Assembly (NCBI GenBank): GCA_963977125.1
Contig: CAXBNJ010000005.1
Location: 1-64,000, forward strand
Source of the DNA: UBA2705 sp963977125
Lineage (GTDB): Bacteria; Pseudomonadota; Alphaproteobacteria; Micavibrionales; Micavibrionaceae
DNA: 64,000 nucleotides
Reading direction: 5' to 3'
Part shown: positions 17,534 to 27,053 of the stretch, in pieces
How positions within the stretch are numbered: position 1 is the first letter of the stretch
Layout of the letters: every line of letters starts with the position of its first letter
Translations under genes and position numbers: made by a program
Notes under the pieces: model-generated
The model's input: the letters and a program-made list of their open reading frames with translations, nothing else
Databases searched by the model: none
Told to the model about the DNA's origin: nothing

Positions 17534-19018
17534 TTAAGGCTCTAAACGTAGCGCACTTGCTGATGGCTTACTTGATGAGCTTGGTGATGCTTCACCTTTT
17601 GGCGTAAAGAATTCACGGAAGATTTTATAAACGTCACGTGTCTCTTTAATGCGGCCCATAAAGAACTTACCTGGATTCTCACCTTCAATTTCTTTGTACA
17701 TATCCCAAATATCAGAGTGGTTAGGGTCGCCCCAAGCTTGACCACTTTTGGTTTCTGCATAAAAGAAGGCCTGCATTTTAGGCAATAACTCACCGATTAA
17801 GTTCTTGGTCAGAACATTATCATCGCCGTAGTTATCTCCATCTGATGCTTGCGCAGTGTAGACATTATAATCAGCCGCCGCATAACGCTCTTCAAGAATA
17901 TCCTTAGTTAATTGAATACCTGTTGAGACAATCGTACCGCCATTTTCACGATCATTAAAGAACTCATCAGCCGTTACTTCTTTAGCAACAGTTGTGTGCG
18001 CAATATAAACAACATCAACTTTATCTTCCCCATATTTTTCCGACAGGAAGTTATAAAGCAACCAGTAGAATATGGTTGAATCGCGCATCATTTCTTCGTT
18101 GATAGAGCCCGATGTATCACGTACGCAAAACATAACCGCTTTGTCAGCCGGTACTGGATTTTCATTGTAATTACGGAAGCGTAAATCAGTCGCTCTATTC
18201 CACTTTGGAATAATGCTCTTAGATTTATCAAGGGCTTCTATTTCATCATCTAGGCGCGCAATAGAAGATTTGTCGTCTTCTGTTAAAACTTCACTATATT
18301 GATCAGACATCTTTCCAACAATATCTTGCATCGCTGCAAGTTTCTCAGAAACCGTCAAATGCTGGTATGTTTCATCTTGATCTAAATCAGGATAATTTTC
18401 TTTATCAGCCGCATATTCACGATAAATTGAATATTGCTCTTCAAGACGCTTAATGATTTTTTTCTCAATAGGTTTTCTTGATGCTTTTTGACGCATTTTT
18501 TGTGCTGTTTTTGAGCGCACCAAATCCATTCTATTAGGCGTACCATCTTTAACGAAACCAGCTCTTTTTTGTTCTGTCTCTTCAGAATCTTGGCTTTTAC
18601 GCTCTAGATTAGGCAATTCAAGATCTTTAAAGATCATTTCTTTTAATTCATCGCCTGTGAGCTGAAACACGTAGCCCGCTTCACCTTCGCCATCGCCAGG
18701 TTCGCCTTCGCCACTGCCTTGGCCGCCACCGCCGCCTTGCTTCTTATGTTTATCGCCAGCGTTATATTCTTTATTGCCTGGATGGACCTGACGGTTTACG
18801 CCGCCTTCACCATGCACAATATTTGGCTCAAATAAATCATCTTTAGGTATCGGAATATCGACACTCTCTTTACCAATTTGTTCAACGCCTTTGCCGCTAC
18901 CGAGGTAATTATCTACGGCTTTACGAACTTGTTTATTATGACGCTTAAGTAAACGCTCCCGACTAGAAACGTAGCGATCAGAATTAGATTCCCGGCGTCT
19001 ATCTACAACATTAGCCAT
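17534..19018 (-). CDS. YeaH/YhbH family protein (DUF444)
   Basis: DUF444 protein of 494 aa with a C-terminal vWA-like domain. The N terminus (RRRESNSDRYVSSRERLLKRH) and a Gly/Glu-rich low-complexity segment (about 95-115) are typical of the family. The vWA-like core shows FCVRDTSGSINEEM (a MIDAS-type DxSxS), VYIAHTTVAKEV, and NGGTIVSTGI. It is the partner of PrkA in E. coli, where the pair responds to nitrogen starvation and other stresses. An AGGGAG ribosome site precedes the ATG. It lies downstream of prkA after 155 bases that contain a strong hairpin. Confidence 0.92.
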   Translation of the reverse strand: MANVVDRRRESNSDRYVSSRERLLKRHNKQVRKAVDNYLGSGKGVEQIGKESVDIPIPKDDLFEPNIVHGEGGVNRQVHPGNKEYNAGDKHKKQGGGGGQGSGEGEPGDGEGEAGYVFQLTGDELKEMIFKDLELPNLERKSQDSEETEQKRAGFVKDGTPNRMDLVRSKTAQKMRQKASRKPIEKKIIKRLEEQYSIYREYAADKENYPDLDQDETYQHLTVSEKLAAMQDIVGKMSDQYSEVLTEDDKSSIARLDDEIEALDKSKSIIPKWNRATDLRFRNYNENPVPADKAVMFCVRDTSGSINEEMMRDSTIFYWLLYNFLSEKYGEDKVDVVYIAHTTVAKEVTADEFFNDRENGGTIVSTGIQLTKDILEERYAAADYNVYTAQASDGDNYGDDNVLTKNLIGELLPKMQAFFYAETKSGQAWGDPNHSDIWDMYKEIEGENPGKFFMGRIKETRDVYKIFREFFTPKGEASPSSSSKPSASALRLEP

Positions 19019-19122
19019 AAGGCAACTCCCTGTATATCTTGTTTTTATAATTTTTTTATTATTTATTGGCCTGCATCACGTTGGCGATGCGGCGTATTTA
19101 TAGAAAATACTATAGAAATATA

Positions 19123-19156
19123 CGAGGCCCAGAGCGCCTTAGCCCTCAGGGCCTCG
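19123..19156 (-). promoter_or_regulatory. intercistronic hairpin between prkA and yeaH
   Basis: CGAGGCCC pairs perfectly with GGGCCTCG around an 18-base loop that can itself pair (GCCCT with AGGGC). The following minus-strand bases are TATATTTC, a weak U-tract. It could be a leaky terminator or an mRNA-stability element setting the PrkA:YeaH ratio. Confidence 0.5.
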
Positions 19157-19173
19157 CAATATTAACAAAGATA

Positions 19174-21153
19174 TTAAGGCGCTATGTAGCTACATGCGTT
19201 CTTAATCATATTTGGTGTGTAGCCTTTTTCGCCCATGTTCTCAACGAAGCGATTAAACTCAACAGATTGTTTCTCGTCACGTTGTGCATCATGCTTGATA
19301 AGTGGCAAGATATCTTCTAGGCGTCCTTCAACGCTTTGACGAATAACTTTAGCCATTTTCTCGTATGAGTCCCAAGCAACAGTTTTGTTTTCTGCGCGTT
19401 GACCAAGGACATAAAGAACAACATCTTGACGGAAAGTTGGGGCATTTGAAACATTCGCACCACGTTCAATTTCAGCTAATTTAGCTTCCAATTGTGGGCG
19501 ACCCATCAAATTACCAGAAACTTCTTTGTCATTGAATTCTGTTTCTTTAAGCCATGCTTCAGCCATTGCAACATAACGATCAAATCTGTTTTGAAGGAAT
19601 GTTTCATCAGCGTTTGTATAAGCTGTAACGATTTCAGAGGCCAAGAATTTCTTGTATTCTGGCGCCATAACGCCGTCAATATAAGCAAGAAGTTCTTTTT
19701 GGTTCGGAACGCGGTTATCTTTGATGATGCGTTGTTTTAGCACTTTCATCATAGTAACAGGATCCGCTTCCAAGATACCTTCATTAACGCGTGCGTTAAA
19801 TGTCTCAGTTAGCGTTTTAAAGTTAAAACGTGTTGAAGCGCCACTCATACCAAAATCAAGAGGTTGGTTTTGTTTCAACGAAACATATGTAGGTACGTTA
19901 TCTTGCGCGCCTTCAGCCAAACGGCCATCAAGAACATCTGCAATCACATGTGGAGATGATTTGCCGATATATTCTTCGCCAGCTGGGTAGATACGTGAAA
20001 CAACAGCGAACTTAGCCAATAATTCAAGTGTTTTAGGCGCCATAGGTTTAGAGCCGTAACCTGATTCACTGAGCATTTTTTCGTAAATTTTTTGCTCATC
20101 TGTGTAACGCATTGAATAAGGCACATCGATAACGTTGACACGGTCAAGAATAGCTTCATTGGTTTTATTCCCAGAGAATGTATCCCATTCACTTTCATTT
20201 GAGTGCGCCAGAATAAGGGCATCCAAAGGAATTGTACCGATTGATTCTGTACCTGTGTATTTACGCGCTTGAAGAGCTTCCAAAAGTGGGTTTAGAACTT
20301 TAAGAGGTGCTTTAAACATCTCAACAAATTCCATCACACCTTGGTGCGCCTTACCAAAACCACCTGAGTATAGGTAAGTATCGGTGTCATCTTGCGCTGT
20401 GCCTTCACCAAGTTTATTGATGTCAACTTTACCAACCAATGTTGAAATATCTTGGTTGTTATCATCGCCTGGCTCAATTTTAGCAATCGCAATTTGATCA
20501 TCCATTGAAGGGTAAACACGTACAACTTCAAACAATTCATCAACACTGCCTTCAGCTTCTTTCAAACGCTTAAGCGCCCAAGGAGATGGTGGCAATTTAA
20601 GGTAACGCTTAGGAATACCGTAATCAGCTGTTAGCTTCTCTTTCATTTTCGGAGAGTTGAACAAACCAAGAGGGCTTTCATTAATCGGTGACATTTCACC
20701 TTTATGAGGACCTGATTTAATGCGCAATGCATAAATTGGGTTTTCTTCCATAAGTTCTTTTACGCGCTCACCAAGTGATGACTTACCGCCACCAACTGGG
20801 CCTAGTAAATAAAGGATTTGTTTTAGGTACTCTGAACCTTCAGCTGCGCCACGAACGTGTGAAACGATTTTCTCAATTGTTTCTTCCATACCGAAAAAAT
20901 CTTGAAATGCTGGGTAACGTGCAATTGTTTCGCCCATGAAAATCGTATTTAAACGGTTCTTTTCTTTGGACGTATCAATAATTTCTGGAGTACCAAACGC
21001 TTGCAATAAACGTTCTGCTGGATTGGCGTATGCCATGTTGTCAGTTTTGCAAAGATCTAAATAGTCTGTAAGACTTAATGTATCTACACTGCGCTCATCA
21101 AAATCGGCTTTATAGGCGTCAAAAATTGAAGCGCCCGCTGTCGCTTTAGTCAT
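19174..21153 (-). CDS. prkA: PrkA-type serine protein kinase
   Basis: PrkA (YeaG) of about 659 aa, combining an N-terminal AAA-like domain and a C-terminal kinase-like region. Walker A-like GPVGGGKSS is at about 118-126; IFMGETIARYPAF and FRDFFGME-like sequence near the start are family hallmarks, as is AHSNESEWDTFSGNKTNEA in the middle. I start it at the third of three consecutive ATGs (21153) because AGGGAG lies 7 bases upstream; the frame can be read 8 codons longer, but that would place the ribosome site inside the gene. First gene of the prkA-yeaH-spoVR operon. In enterobacteria the kinase acts in adaptation to sustained nitrogen starvation. Confidence 0.93.
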   Translation of the reverse strand: MTKATAGASIFDAYKADFDERSVDTLSLTDYLDLCKTDNMAYANPAERLLQAFGTPEIIDTSKEKNRLNTIFMGETIARYPAFQDFFGMEETIEKIVSHVRGAAEGSEYLKQILYLLGPVGGGKSSLGERVKELMEENPIYALRIKSGPHKGEMSPINESPLGLFNSPKMKEKLTADYGIPKRYLKLPPSPWALKRLKEAEGSVDELFEVVRVYPSMDDQIAIAKIEPGDDNNQDISTLVGKVDINKLGEGTAQDDTDTYLYSGGFGKAHQGVMEFVEMFKAPLKVLNPLLEALQARKYTGTESIGTIPLDALILAHSNESEWDTFSGNKTNEAILDRVNVIDVPYSMRYTDEQKIYEKMLSESGYGSKPMAPKTLELLAKFAVVSRIYPAGEEYIGKSSPHVIADVLDGRLAEGAQDNVPTYVSLKQNQPLDFGMSGASTRFNFKTLTETFNARVNEGILEADPVTMMKVLKQRIIKDNRVPNQKELLAYIDGVMAPEYKKFLASEIVTAYTNADETFLQNRFDRYVAMAEAWLKETEFNDKEVSGNLMGRPQLEAKLAEIERGANVSNAPTFRQDVVLYVLGQRAENKTVAWDSYEKMAKVIRQSVEGRLEDILPLIKHDAQRDEKQSVEFNRFVENMGEKGYTPNMIKNACSYIAP

Positions 21154-21255
21154 CATCATTCTCCCTGATATGTTCAACTCAATTGTATTTTTTTATATTT
21201 ATTATTAACTAACAATTAAGACTATTATGCACGACTGTCAAGAGCCGTACTTGTA

Positions 21256-21285
21256 ATTATAGCAAGTTAGGGGGTATTTAGTTAA
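21256..21285 (-). promoter_or_regulatory. candidate prkA promoter
   Basis: On the minus strand TTAACT (21285-21280) and a perfect TATAAT (21261-21256) are 18 bases apart, about 100 bases before prkA. A TTGACA at 21241-21236 lacks a good -10. Both are guesses from sequence. Confidence 0.4.
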
Positions 21286-21478
21286 CATAAAGCACAACGG
21301 GGAAATTAACCTATTGAACGAATATATTAGAAATATGAATAATGGGGCGGCGTGAATATTCGTCGAAATCCTCTGTTATTGAGGATTCAGACAAGACTGA
21401 AAATATGGAAACAGAAGATAATTTAAATTACATAAATAGCGGTAATAAACTGTCATTTTTATACATTTTTTTGGGGTA
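21286..21478. other. gene-free stretch between DUF481 gene and prkA
   Basis: AT-rich; holds one 7-bp inverted repeat (AATCCTC 21367-21373, GAGGATT 21381-21387) without a U-tract. No credible gene. It must contain the end of the DUF481 transcript and perhaps distal prkA control sites. Confidence 0.5.
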
Positions 21479-22579
21479 TTATTTCTTATGCATCCACTCA
21501 TAACCGAGTCTTATGGAATAAGACGTGTCATCTTCGACAGTAAATGCAGCAGGATCATTATCCCAATCAAAGTCTATTTGTGCTGAGGCCACAATCCCTT
21601 TTGTAATCGGCACGCGAATACCGGTTTCGCTTTCAAACAAATAGGCATTAAAGTCATCCATAGGCGTTGACAGCTCATGTTCATGGAAGAGTCTGAAGCT
21701 ATCCTCAGAAAATTTCTGATCATAAGCCATGCGCCAATTTAATACCGTTGAACTGTCATCACTACCATCATCAAATTCTTCATACTGGTAACCAGGCCCC
21801 ATAATGAATTTCAAATTCAGGTCATCGCGCTTATAAGGCTGATAGCCCAAACCAGTGGATAAAACGCTCCGTAAATCAAGGCGATCAATCTCATCTTGTT
21901 CAAATTTAGCCAATGATCCGATAAACCATTTCTCCGAATAGAAATAATCATCAGACAGTTTTAACGATCGTTTATTAACGCTAATATCACTATCTTCTTC
22001 TTCGCGGCTATAGCTTAGCGCCAAGGCCGTTTTATGTTTGTCCCACTCGGCTTTTAATACGCCATCAGCGTCAATACCGCTCATCTCCGTATTGCCGGTT
22101 TTTAAATCAACGCCAAAATCAACACGCCCTGACCATTTAGCGCCCCAGAGGCCTCTTGGGTCTGCTGCCTTAGCACGCTCTAGGGTTTTTGTTTCTTTCG
22201 AGCTCTCTGTAGGTTCAGGCATCACATGAGCAGCCGAATCTTGCGCCATATCCGTAATCGATAAAGGGGCATTATTGGCCAGGTCAACTTCGCCTTGCTC
22301 GGCATGATGCTGACTATTTTGCGCCAGAAGCAAATGAATCGCCTGCGCCTGAGCATCATCTCCTGCAGCATAAGCGCCCTGAATGTGCGTAAGGGGGACA
22401 TCAAAAAGGCCGTAAGCCGTTTTAATTGTGATGCTTTGCTCAGAATAATTGGTAATCGTACCGCTTAAACTATCGCTATTATGCATGAATAATTTATCTT
22501 CCGCATGCGCGCTTAAGGCAGGGAAAGACAGAAAAGAACTGAGCAATAAAGCTGAAAAATATAAACGCATAGCAACCAT
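21479..22579 (-). CDS. DUF481 outer-membrane protein
   Basis: A 366-aa exported protein. Residues 1-26 form a Sec signal peptide ending SAHA. A short N-terminal domain (about 30-90) contains SGTITNYSEQSITIKTAYG and DVPLTHIQ, and is followed by a Ser/Ala/Glu linker. The C-terminal part, from GLWGAKWSGRVDFGVDL onward, is the DUF481 beta-barrel: alternating polar and aromatic strands such as TALALSYSREEED, DDYFYSEKWFIGSLAKFE and SYSIRLGYEWMHKK. The family lies in the outer membrane; its cargo is unknown. The gene begins 6 bases after the antiporter stop, so the two are cotranscribed. There is no clear ribosome site; an ATG three codons inside is a possible alternative start. Confidence 0.87.
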   Translation of the reverse strand: MVAMRLYFSALLLSSFLSFPALSAHAEDKLFMHNSDSLSGTITNYSEQSITIKTAYGLFDVPLTHIQGAYAAGDDAQAQAIHLLLAQNSQHHAEQGEVDLANNAPLSITDMAQDSAAHVMPEPTESSKETKTLERAKAADPRGLWGAKWSGRVDFGVDLKTGNTEMSGIDADGVLKAEWDKHKTALALSYSREEEDSDISVNKRSLKLSDDYFYSEKWFIGSLAKFEQDEIDRLDLRSVLSTGLGYQPYKRDDLNLKFIMGPGYQYEEFDDGSDDSSTVLNWRMAYDQKFSEDSFRLFHEHELSTPMDDFNAYLFESETGIRVPITKGIVASAQIDFDWDNDPAAFTVEDDTSYSIRLGYEWMHKK

Positions 22580-22585
22580 TTTTTG

Positions 22586-24358
22586 TTATGAGGGTTTTGT
22601 GACCTCAACATAACAAGGTTTGACGCCAGATAAAGCCTCTATTCTATGTTTATCAACGATATTCTTTGCGGTGTCTTGCTCAATGCCTGTTTGCTCAAGC
22701 AATGTGCGAACCAGCTGTAAACTCGATTCTAAAGTTTCTGGCACAACAGCGCTGGCGCCTTCTTCATAATAACATTCAATATTATGCGTATCGCGTGAGC
22801 GTATAATGATTGGCAGGAGCGGGTGTTTCTTACGCAGCGCATTTAAGATATTCCGTGATGATGCGAAATCATCAATGGTAATTACGGCCGCTTTAGCATC
22901 ACCAATATTTAATTTGCCCCAAAGCTGAATATTACGCGCATCACCCCGAATGACCGGATAGCCTTCTTTTTTATGCTTCGCAACGCTTAAGCCATCTTTA
23001 TCAATGGCAATATAAGTCATTTTTTGATCTTCGAGAATATTCGCAAGCGTTAAACCCACGCGCCCAAACCCTGCGATCACAATATGATTTTGTTTTGTTG
23101 TGTCATCGGGCAAATCATCATCATGACGACGCGCTTTACCAAATTTATCGACCAAAAAAGCTGTACGCATCGTAAAGGGTGAAAGCAACAAAGACGCCGC
23201 CGCAATTAATAAGAAGAACTGCGCGTCTTCATAAGAGAAAATCCCCCCCGCCAACGCCAAGCCAATAACGATAAACGCAAACTCACCCGATTGCGCCAGC
23301 AGCAATGCCGCTTGCACGGCTTTACGCGGCGCGACTTTAAATAAACGCGCGACGGGGTAGAAAATCACCGCCTTTAACAAGAATATACCAATCACCGAAG
23401 ACAAGATCCAAATAGGGTGGTTTATAATTTCCGCTAGATTCGTCGCCATACCAACGGATAAGAAGAACACCCCCATCAACATACCTTTAAGCGGTTCAAT
23501 AATCACTTCAACTTCGTGACGATATTCCGTTTCGGCCAAAAGTAACCCCGCCAAGAAAGCCCCCAGCGCTGCAGAAAGGCCAAAATAATAAGTCAGCATC
23601 GCCGAGCCAATAACCAAAAATAAAATAATCGCTAAAAGCCATTCAACATTTTTGGATGGGCTTAACAAGCGCAGCGTCGGGCGGAATAATAACTTGCCAG
23701 AGATAAAGATCCCTCCAACGACAATAATCGCCGTAATAAGGGCTTTGATTAATAGATATAAGACGCTACCGCCACTGGCCGCCCCATCGGAAAACGCGCC
23801 AACCATGACCAATATCGGCACAACAGCCAAATCTTGCATTAACAACACAGAAAAACACACGCGCCCAACGGGCTTGGATATTAAATGCCATTCTGTCATT
23901 AACTGCATCACGACCGCAGTTGAGGACAGCGCGAAAGCTGCGCCGATTAATATAGAGGCCGGTAAGCTATTGCCAAAAAACTGCGCAATAAGGAACATAA
24001 CCGTCGCGGTAACAAAAACCTGCCCTGTACCAACACCAAGCACATATTTACGCAGCTCCCACAAACGCGACCACGTCAGCTCTAGGCCAATCATAAACAG
24101 TAAAAACACCACGCCAAGTTCAGCCAAAACAGGGATAAGGTCATTATCAGTAATCGCTATATGCTCTAATATAGGAAAATCGCCCGCAAATGTGGCGAGC
24201 CCATATGGCCCAATAAGCAAACCACAAAATAAATAGCCAATGACAGGCGATAATTTAAGCCGTTGCAGCACAGGTATAACCAAACCCGACAAGCCCAATA
24301 TCAAAAGGATGTCGACGAGGATAGGCCAAATATTATGATGGGCGGCAATGTCTTCCAT
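22586..24358 (-). CDS. Kef-type K+/H+ antiporter (CPA2) with NAD-binding RCK domain
   Basis: A 590-aa integral membrane protein of the CPA2 family. About residues 10-390 make some 12 membrane helices, with GLVIPVLQRLKLSPVIGYLF, the GAAFALSSTAVVMQL segment and LAQSGEFAFI typical of KefB/KefC/YbaL. After a charged linker (DDDLPDDTTK) comes a TrkA-N/RCK domain beginning HIVIAGFGRVG (Rossmann GxGxxG), with IAIDKD and VIRGDARN. It should exchange K+ or Na+ for H+ and be gated by nucleotide or glutathione-type ligands. No KefF/G ancillary subunit is adjacent, and YbaL is the closer match in length. It forms an operon with the DUF481 gene. Confidence 0.9.
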   Translation of the reverse strand: MEDIAAHHNIWPILVDILLILGLSGLVIPVLQRLKLSPVIGYLFCGLLIGPYGLATFAGDFPILEHIAITDNDLIPVLAELGVVFLLFMIGLELTWSRLWELRKYVLGVGTGQVFVTATVMFLIAQFFGNSLPASILIGAAFALSSTAVVMQLMTEWHLISKPVGRVCFSVLLMQDLAVVPILVMVGAFSDGAASGGSVLYLLIKALITAIIVVGGIFISGKLLFRPTLRLLSPSKNVEWLLAIILFLVIGSAMLTYYFGLSAALGAFLAGLLLAETEYRHEVEVIIEPLKGMLMGVFFLSVGMATNLAEIINHPIWILSSVIGIFLLKAVIFYPVARLFKVAPRKAVQAALLLAQSGEFAFIVIGLALAGGIFSYEDAQFFLLIAAASLLLSPFTMRTAFLVDKFGKARRHDDDLPDDTTKQNHIVIAGFGRVGLTLANILEDQKMTYIAIDKDGLSVAKHKKEGYPVIRGDARNIQLWGKLNIGDAKAAVITIDDFASSRNILNALRKKHPLLPIIIRSRDTHNIECYYEEGASAVVPETLESSLQLVRTLLEQTGIEQDTAKNIVDKHRIEALSGVKPCYVEVTKPS

Positions 24359-24372
24359 ATTAAAATCACTTA

Positions 24373-24427
24373 CTTAAACTGCGTTAAAAAGGGGGGCTTA
24401 AACTGCGTTAAAAAGGGGGGCTTAAAT
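24373..24427. repeat. 24-bp tandem repeat with G-tract, 2.3 copies
   Basis: The unit cttaaactgcgttaaaaag plus ggggg occurs perfectly at 24373-24396 and 24397-24420, with cttaaat following as a partial third copy. It lies just upstream of the antiporter start (24358), in its 5' untranslated or promoter region. Each unit ends A5G6, a slippage-prone tract. Confidence 0.9.
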
Positions 24428-24687
24428 TGTCTTTGGACGATTATTCTGTTTACAGGATAGCGTAATGTGCAAAACAGTCTGCGCTCTAGTATAGCAAAGG
24501 GCTGGACTTATTTATATCAAAATTTTACTATAGAGGCCTCATTGATAAGCAGACTAGACGTATGCCTCGCTTATAAGTTATCCTATATAAGTAAATGCCT
24601 TTAAGCAGACTGAGATGCCCCTTTTATTCAATCCGCCCCTTCAAGCGCCACCCCCTATAGCGCGACCAGCACATAGACAAGCCCATC
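24428..24687. other. intergenic stretch upstream of the flippase
   Basis: AT-rich divergent promoter region between the antiporter and the flippase. No convincing gene, hairpin or -35/-10 pair was found apart from the tandem repeat next to it. Confidence 0.45.
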
Positions 24688-26103
24688 ATGAGCACACAGC
24701 ATTATAAATCAATAGCCTCTAACGCGTCATTTCTAGTCTTGGCGCAACTGATCGTGCGTATTTTACGCAGCCTATATATTATTTTGCTTATTCGTTATTT
24801 AGGGCCAGAGCTTTATGGCATATTTCAATATGTACAAAATTGGTATGTGACCTTTACTCCTTTGACCTTATTCGGTATCGGCGCATTGCTCAGCCGAGAA
24901 ATTGGTAAAAACAAAGAAAACGGCCAACATATAGTCGTCACGACATTTGTTACCCGCCTCCTCTCCGGCTTATTATTTAGTATAGGCGCTTTATTACTCG
25001 GCCTGTTCACTGAGCCCGACCCTGAGATTCAAAATATAATGATTGTATTCGCCGCACTGATCTTAATGCGTGCGCTTGTTAATTGGGTCAAAGAAGTCTT
25101 TATCGCTTATGAACGCACGCATTATCATGTGGTACAAGTAACCGTATCAAACCTGGTGCAAATAGCTCTCGGCGTTGCGGTGATGCTGAATGGCGGCGGC
25201 TTGATTGCTCTTGCTTGTGTTTATATAGGCGCTTTACTCCTTGAGTTTATATGCGCATTCATTTTTATTCATCGCCGGATCATCCATATTCACCTTGAAC
25301 TCAACGCCCAAAAAATATTCAGCATTATCAAGCTTGGATTCCCCATCGGGATCGCCGTCGCCCTTAATCGCTGGATGCTTTTCGGGCCAACCATATTAGG
25401 GCGCTATGTTCTTGACTACAAAGATAGCCTAGGGCAGATATCAGTCATTATGCTGCTGCTATTTTTTGCCTCTTTATTCGTTGATTCCATACTGCATGCC
25501 GCGCTCCCCGTTCTTAGCCGTATGGTTAATCACACGAAACATGGCAGTTCATCCTTTATAAATTTAACATTAAGCCTCAGTATTCCCCTTTGCTGCTTTA
25601 TTGCGCTGACATGTAGTGTCTTTAGCGCGCAGATTGTCGATCACCTTTTCGGTGCTGATTATGCGCTGGCGGGTACTTTATTAGCGCCTGCTATGTGGTT
25701 ATTACTGCCTTATGTTTGGATCTGCGCAATCTCACAAGTGTTCATTCTTAAACATGATACATTCCGCTTAAGTTTTTGGTCATTCCTTGGCGCATTATGG
25801 ATGAGCGGCTTATTGCCTTTCCTTGTTTTGCGCTTTGATGTTATGGGCATAATTTATGCCGTCGGCATTGGCATGAGTATAATTGTCGCAGGTTTAAGCT
25901 TTCATGGCTTCAAACGTGGTTATTTACACCCGCTGCACCTCAAACGAATGACAGCTTTAGCGCTAGCCTGTCTAGGCCTATTCTGGGGGGCTAATTTTTA
26001 TATAAGCCCTGCGCAATCTCTGGCCCTTTCATCCGTGATCTTCGTGCCATTAATTTTACCGCTGAAGCGCCATATCACCACTTTATTCGGAGCGTCCTCA
26101 TGA
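24688..26103 (+). CDS. Wzx-like polysaccharide flippase
   Basis: A 471-aa membrane protein of the MOP/oligosaccharidyl-lipid flippase group. It has about 12-14 hydrophobic helices, begins with the usual 'NASFLVLAQLIVRILRSLYIILLIRYLGPELYG' pattern (residues 11-44), and has basic residues between helices. It would move lipid-linked oligosaccharide from the inner to the outer face of the cytoplasmic membrane. Its stop overlaps the next start as ATGA, so flippase and sulfotransferase are translationally coupled and probably work on the same glycan. No other assembly gene, such as a polymerase or priming transferase, is adjacent. Confidence 0.88.
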   Translation: MSTQHYKSIASNASFLVLAQLIVRILRSLYIILLIRYLGPELYGIFQYVQNWYVTFTPLTLFGIGALLSREIGKNKENGQHIVVTTFVTRLLSGLLFSIGALLLGLFTEPDPEIQNIMIVFAALILMRALVNWVKEVFIAYERTHYHVVQVTVSNLVQIALGVAVMLNGGGLIALACVYIGALLLEFICAFIFIHRRIIHIHLELNAQKIFSIIKLGFPIGIAVALNRWMLFGPTILGRYVLDYKDSLGQISVIMLLLFFASLFVDSILHAALPVLSRMVNHTKHGSSSFINLTLSLSIPLCCFIALTCSVFSAQIVDHLFGADYALAGTLLAPAMWLLLPYVWICAISQVFILKHDTFRLSFWSFLGALWMSGLLPFLVLRFDVMGIIYAVGIGMSIIVAGLSFHGFKRGYLHPLHLKRMTALALACLGLFWGANFYISPAQSLALSSVIFVPLILPLKRHITTLFGASS

Positions 26104-27053
26104 TCAAAAAACTTATTGTCATTCTCCTGAGCTGCGCTGTGCTTGTCTCCATTAACATGATGGATCGCTTTGACGCCAAGACAGGTCAACATATTTTAAT
26201 AATCGGCACCGCAAAATCAGGCACGACGGCGATTTATAAATCCATAAAAGACGCCCTGCTTCGCGCCGAGACAACAGAGGGTAAAGCCGCGCGGTTAGTG
26301 TCGTTTTTTGAACCCAGCGCCGCCGAGTTTCAAACCGCCCTGCGCTCACGCGCTAAAAATCTTATTGTCAAAATTACGCTGATTGACCGCGCCGCCTATA
26401 AAAACCTCTATAAAGATATTGAAGCCTTTGACAAGCAAGTCATGATTATTCGCGACCCGCGCGATATTCTGATTAGTAACTTACTTTATAACACACGCTG
26501 GATGCGTTTCAGTAAAGACCCTGAGCGCATCGCATTATTTTTACAGGCCATAGAAGAAAAAGAACAAGACCCGAGCAGCCATTCACTCCTCGCGCTCTAC
26601 CAATTACGCGATAAATTAGAAAGTGAAGTCATGCATAGCTGGGAAACGCCACGCTCTTGGCATGACGAGTATAATGATTATGCCATCGCTGTACGCATGA
26701 TTGATATCTATAAAGACATGTATGTACTGCACTATGAAGATTACATTGATGAAAAGCTTAGCGGCGTACAGGACTATATTGGCCTTAACATTCAGGGCAA
26801 TGCCGATGTCAGTAGTTTAAGCGAACAGCACAGTCTAAAAAAAGCTGTCGCCAATATTGCGCGCAGCAAAAGCTATGATAATTGGAAAAACTGGTTTACG
26901 GTCGATGATGTAAAAACGTTCCGCCCGCTATTTCAACCATTAATGAGCAAGGCAGGCTACACAGATGACTGGGCACTTAACCCAACCCCTGTAATCAAAG
27001 CTGAAAACGCGTCACTTTATTTAAAGCGCATCATAAATAAGAGTAGAAATTAA
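26100..27053 (+). CDS. membrane-anchored sulfotransferase
   Basis: Sulfotransferase of 317 aa that would move sulfate from PAPS to an acceptor, probably a glycan. The 5'-phosphosulfate loop is ILIIGTAKSGTTAIY (about 32-46) and the 3'-phosphate motif is IIRDPRDILISN (about 116-127). Before the catalytic domain lies a lysine-flanked hydrophobic stretch (residues 5-20) that looks like a signal anchor, so the catalytic domain may face the periplasm, as Golgi sulfotransferases face the lumen. A purely cytoplasmic anchor orientation is the alternative. ATGA overlap with the flippase gene. No cysteine pair is evident. Confidence 0.82.
   Translation: MIKKLIVILLSCAVLVSINMMDRFDAKTGQHILIIGTAKSGTTAIYKSIKDALLRAETTEGKAARLVSFFEPSAAEFQTALRSRAKNLIVKITLIDRAAYKNLYKDIEAFDKQVMIIRDPRDILISNLLYNTRWMRFSKDPERIALFLQAIEEKEQDPSSHSLLALYQLRDKLESEVMHSWETPRSWHDEYNDYAIAVRMIDIYKDMYVLHYEDYIDEKLSGVQDYIGLNIQGNADVSSLSEQHSLKKAVANIARSKSYDNWKNWFTVDDVKTFRPLFQPLMSKAGYTDDWALNPTPVIKAENASLYLKRIINKSRN

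Noticed and set aside
23652..24236. Long open frame antisense to the antiporter gene
   Set aside because: The opposite strand codes a complete, clearly recognisable CPA2 antiporter; the antisense frame has no family features or ribosome site.
24373..24427. Possible CRISPR-like repeat
   Set aside because: Units are directly adjacent without spacers and only 2.3 copies exist.
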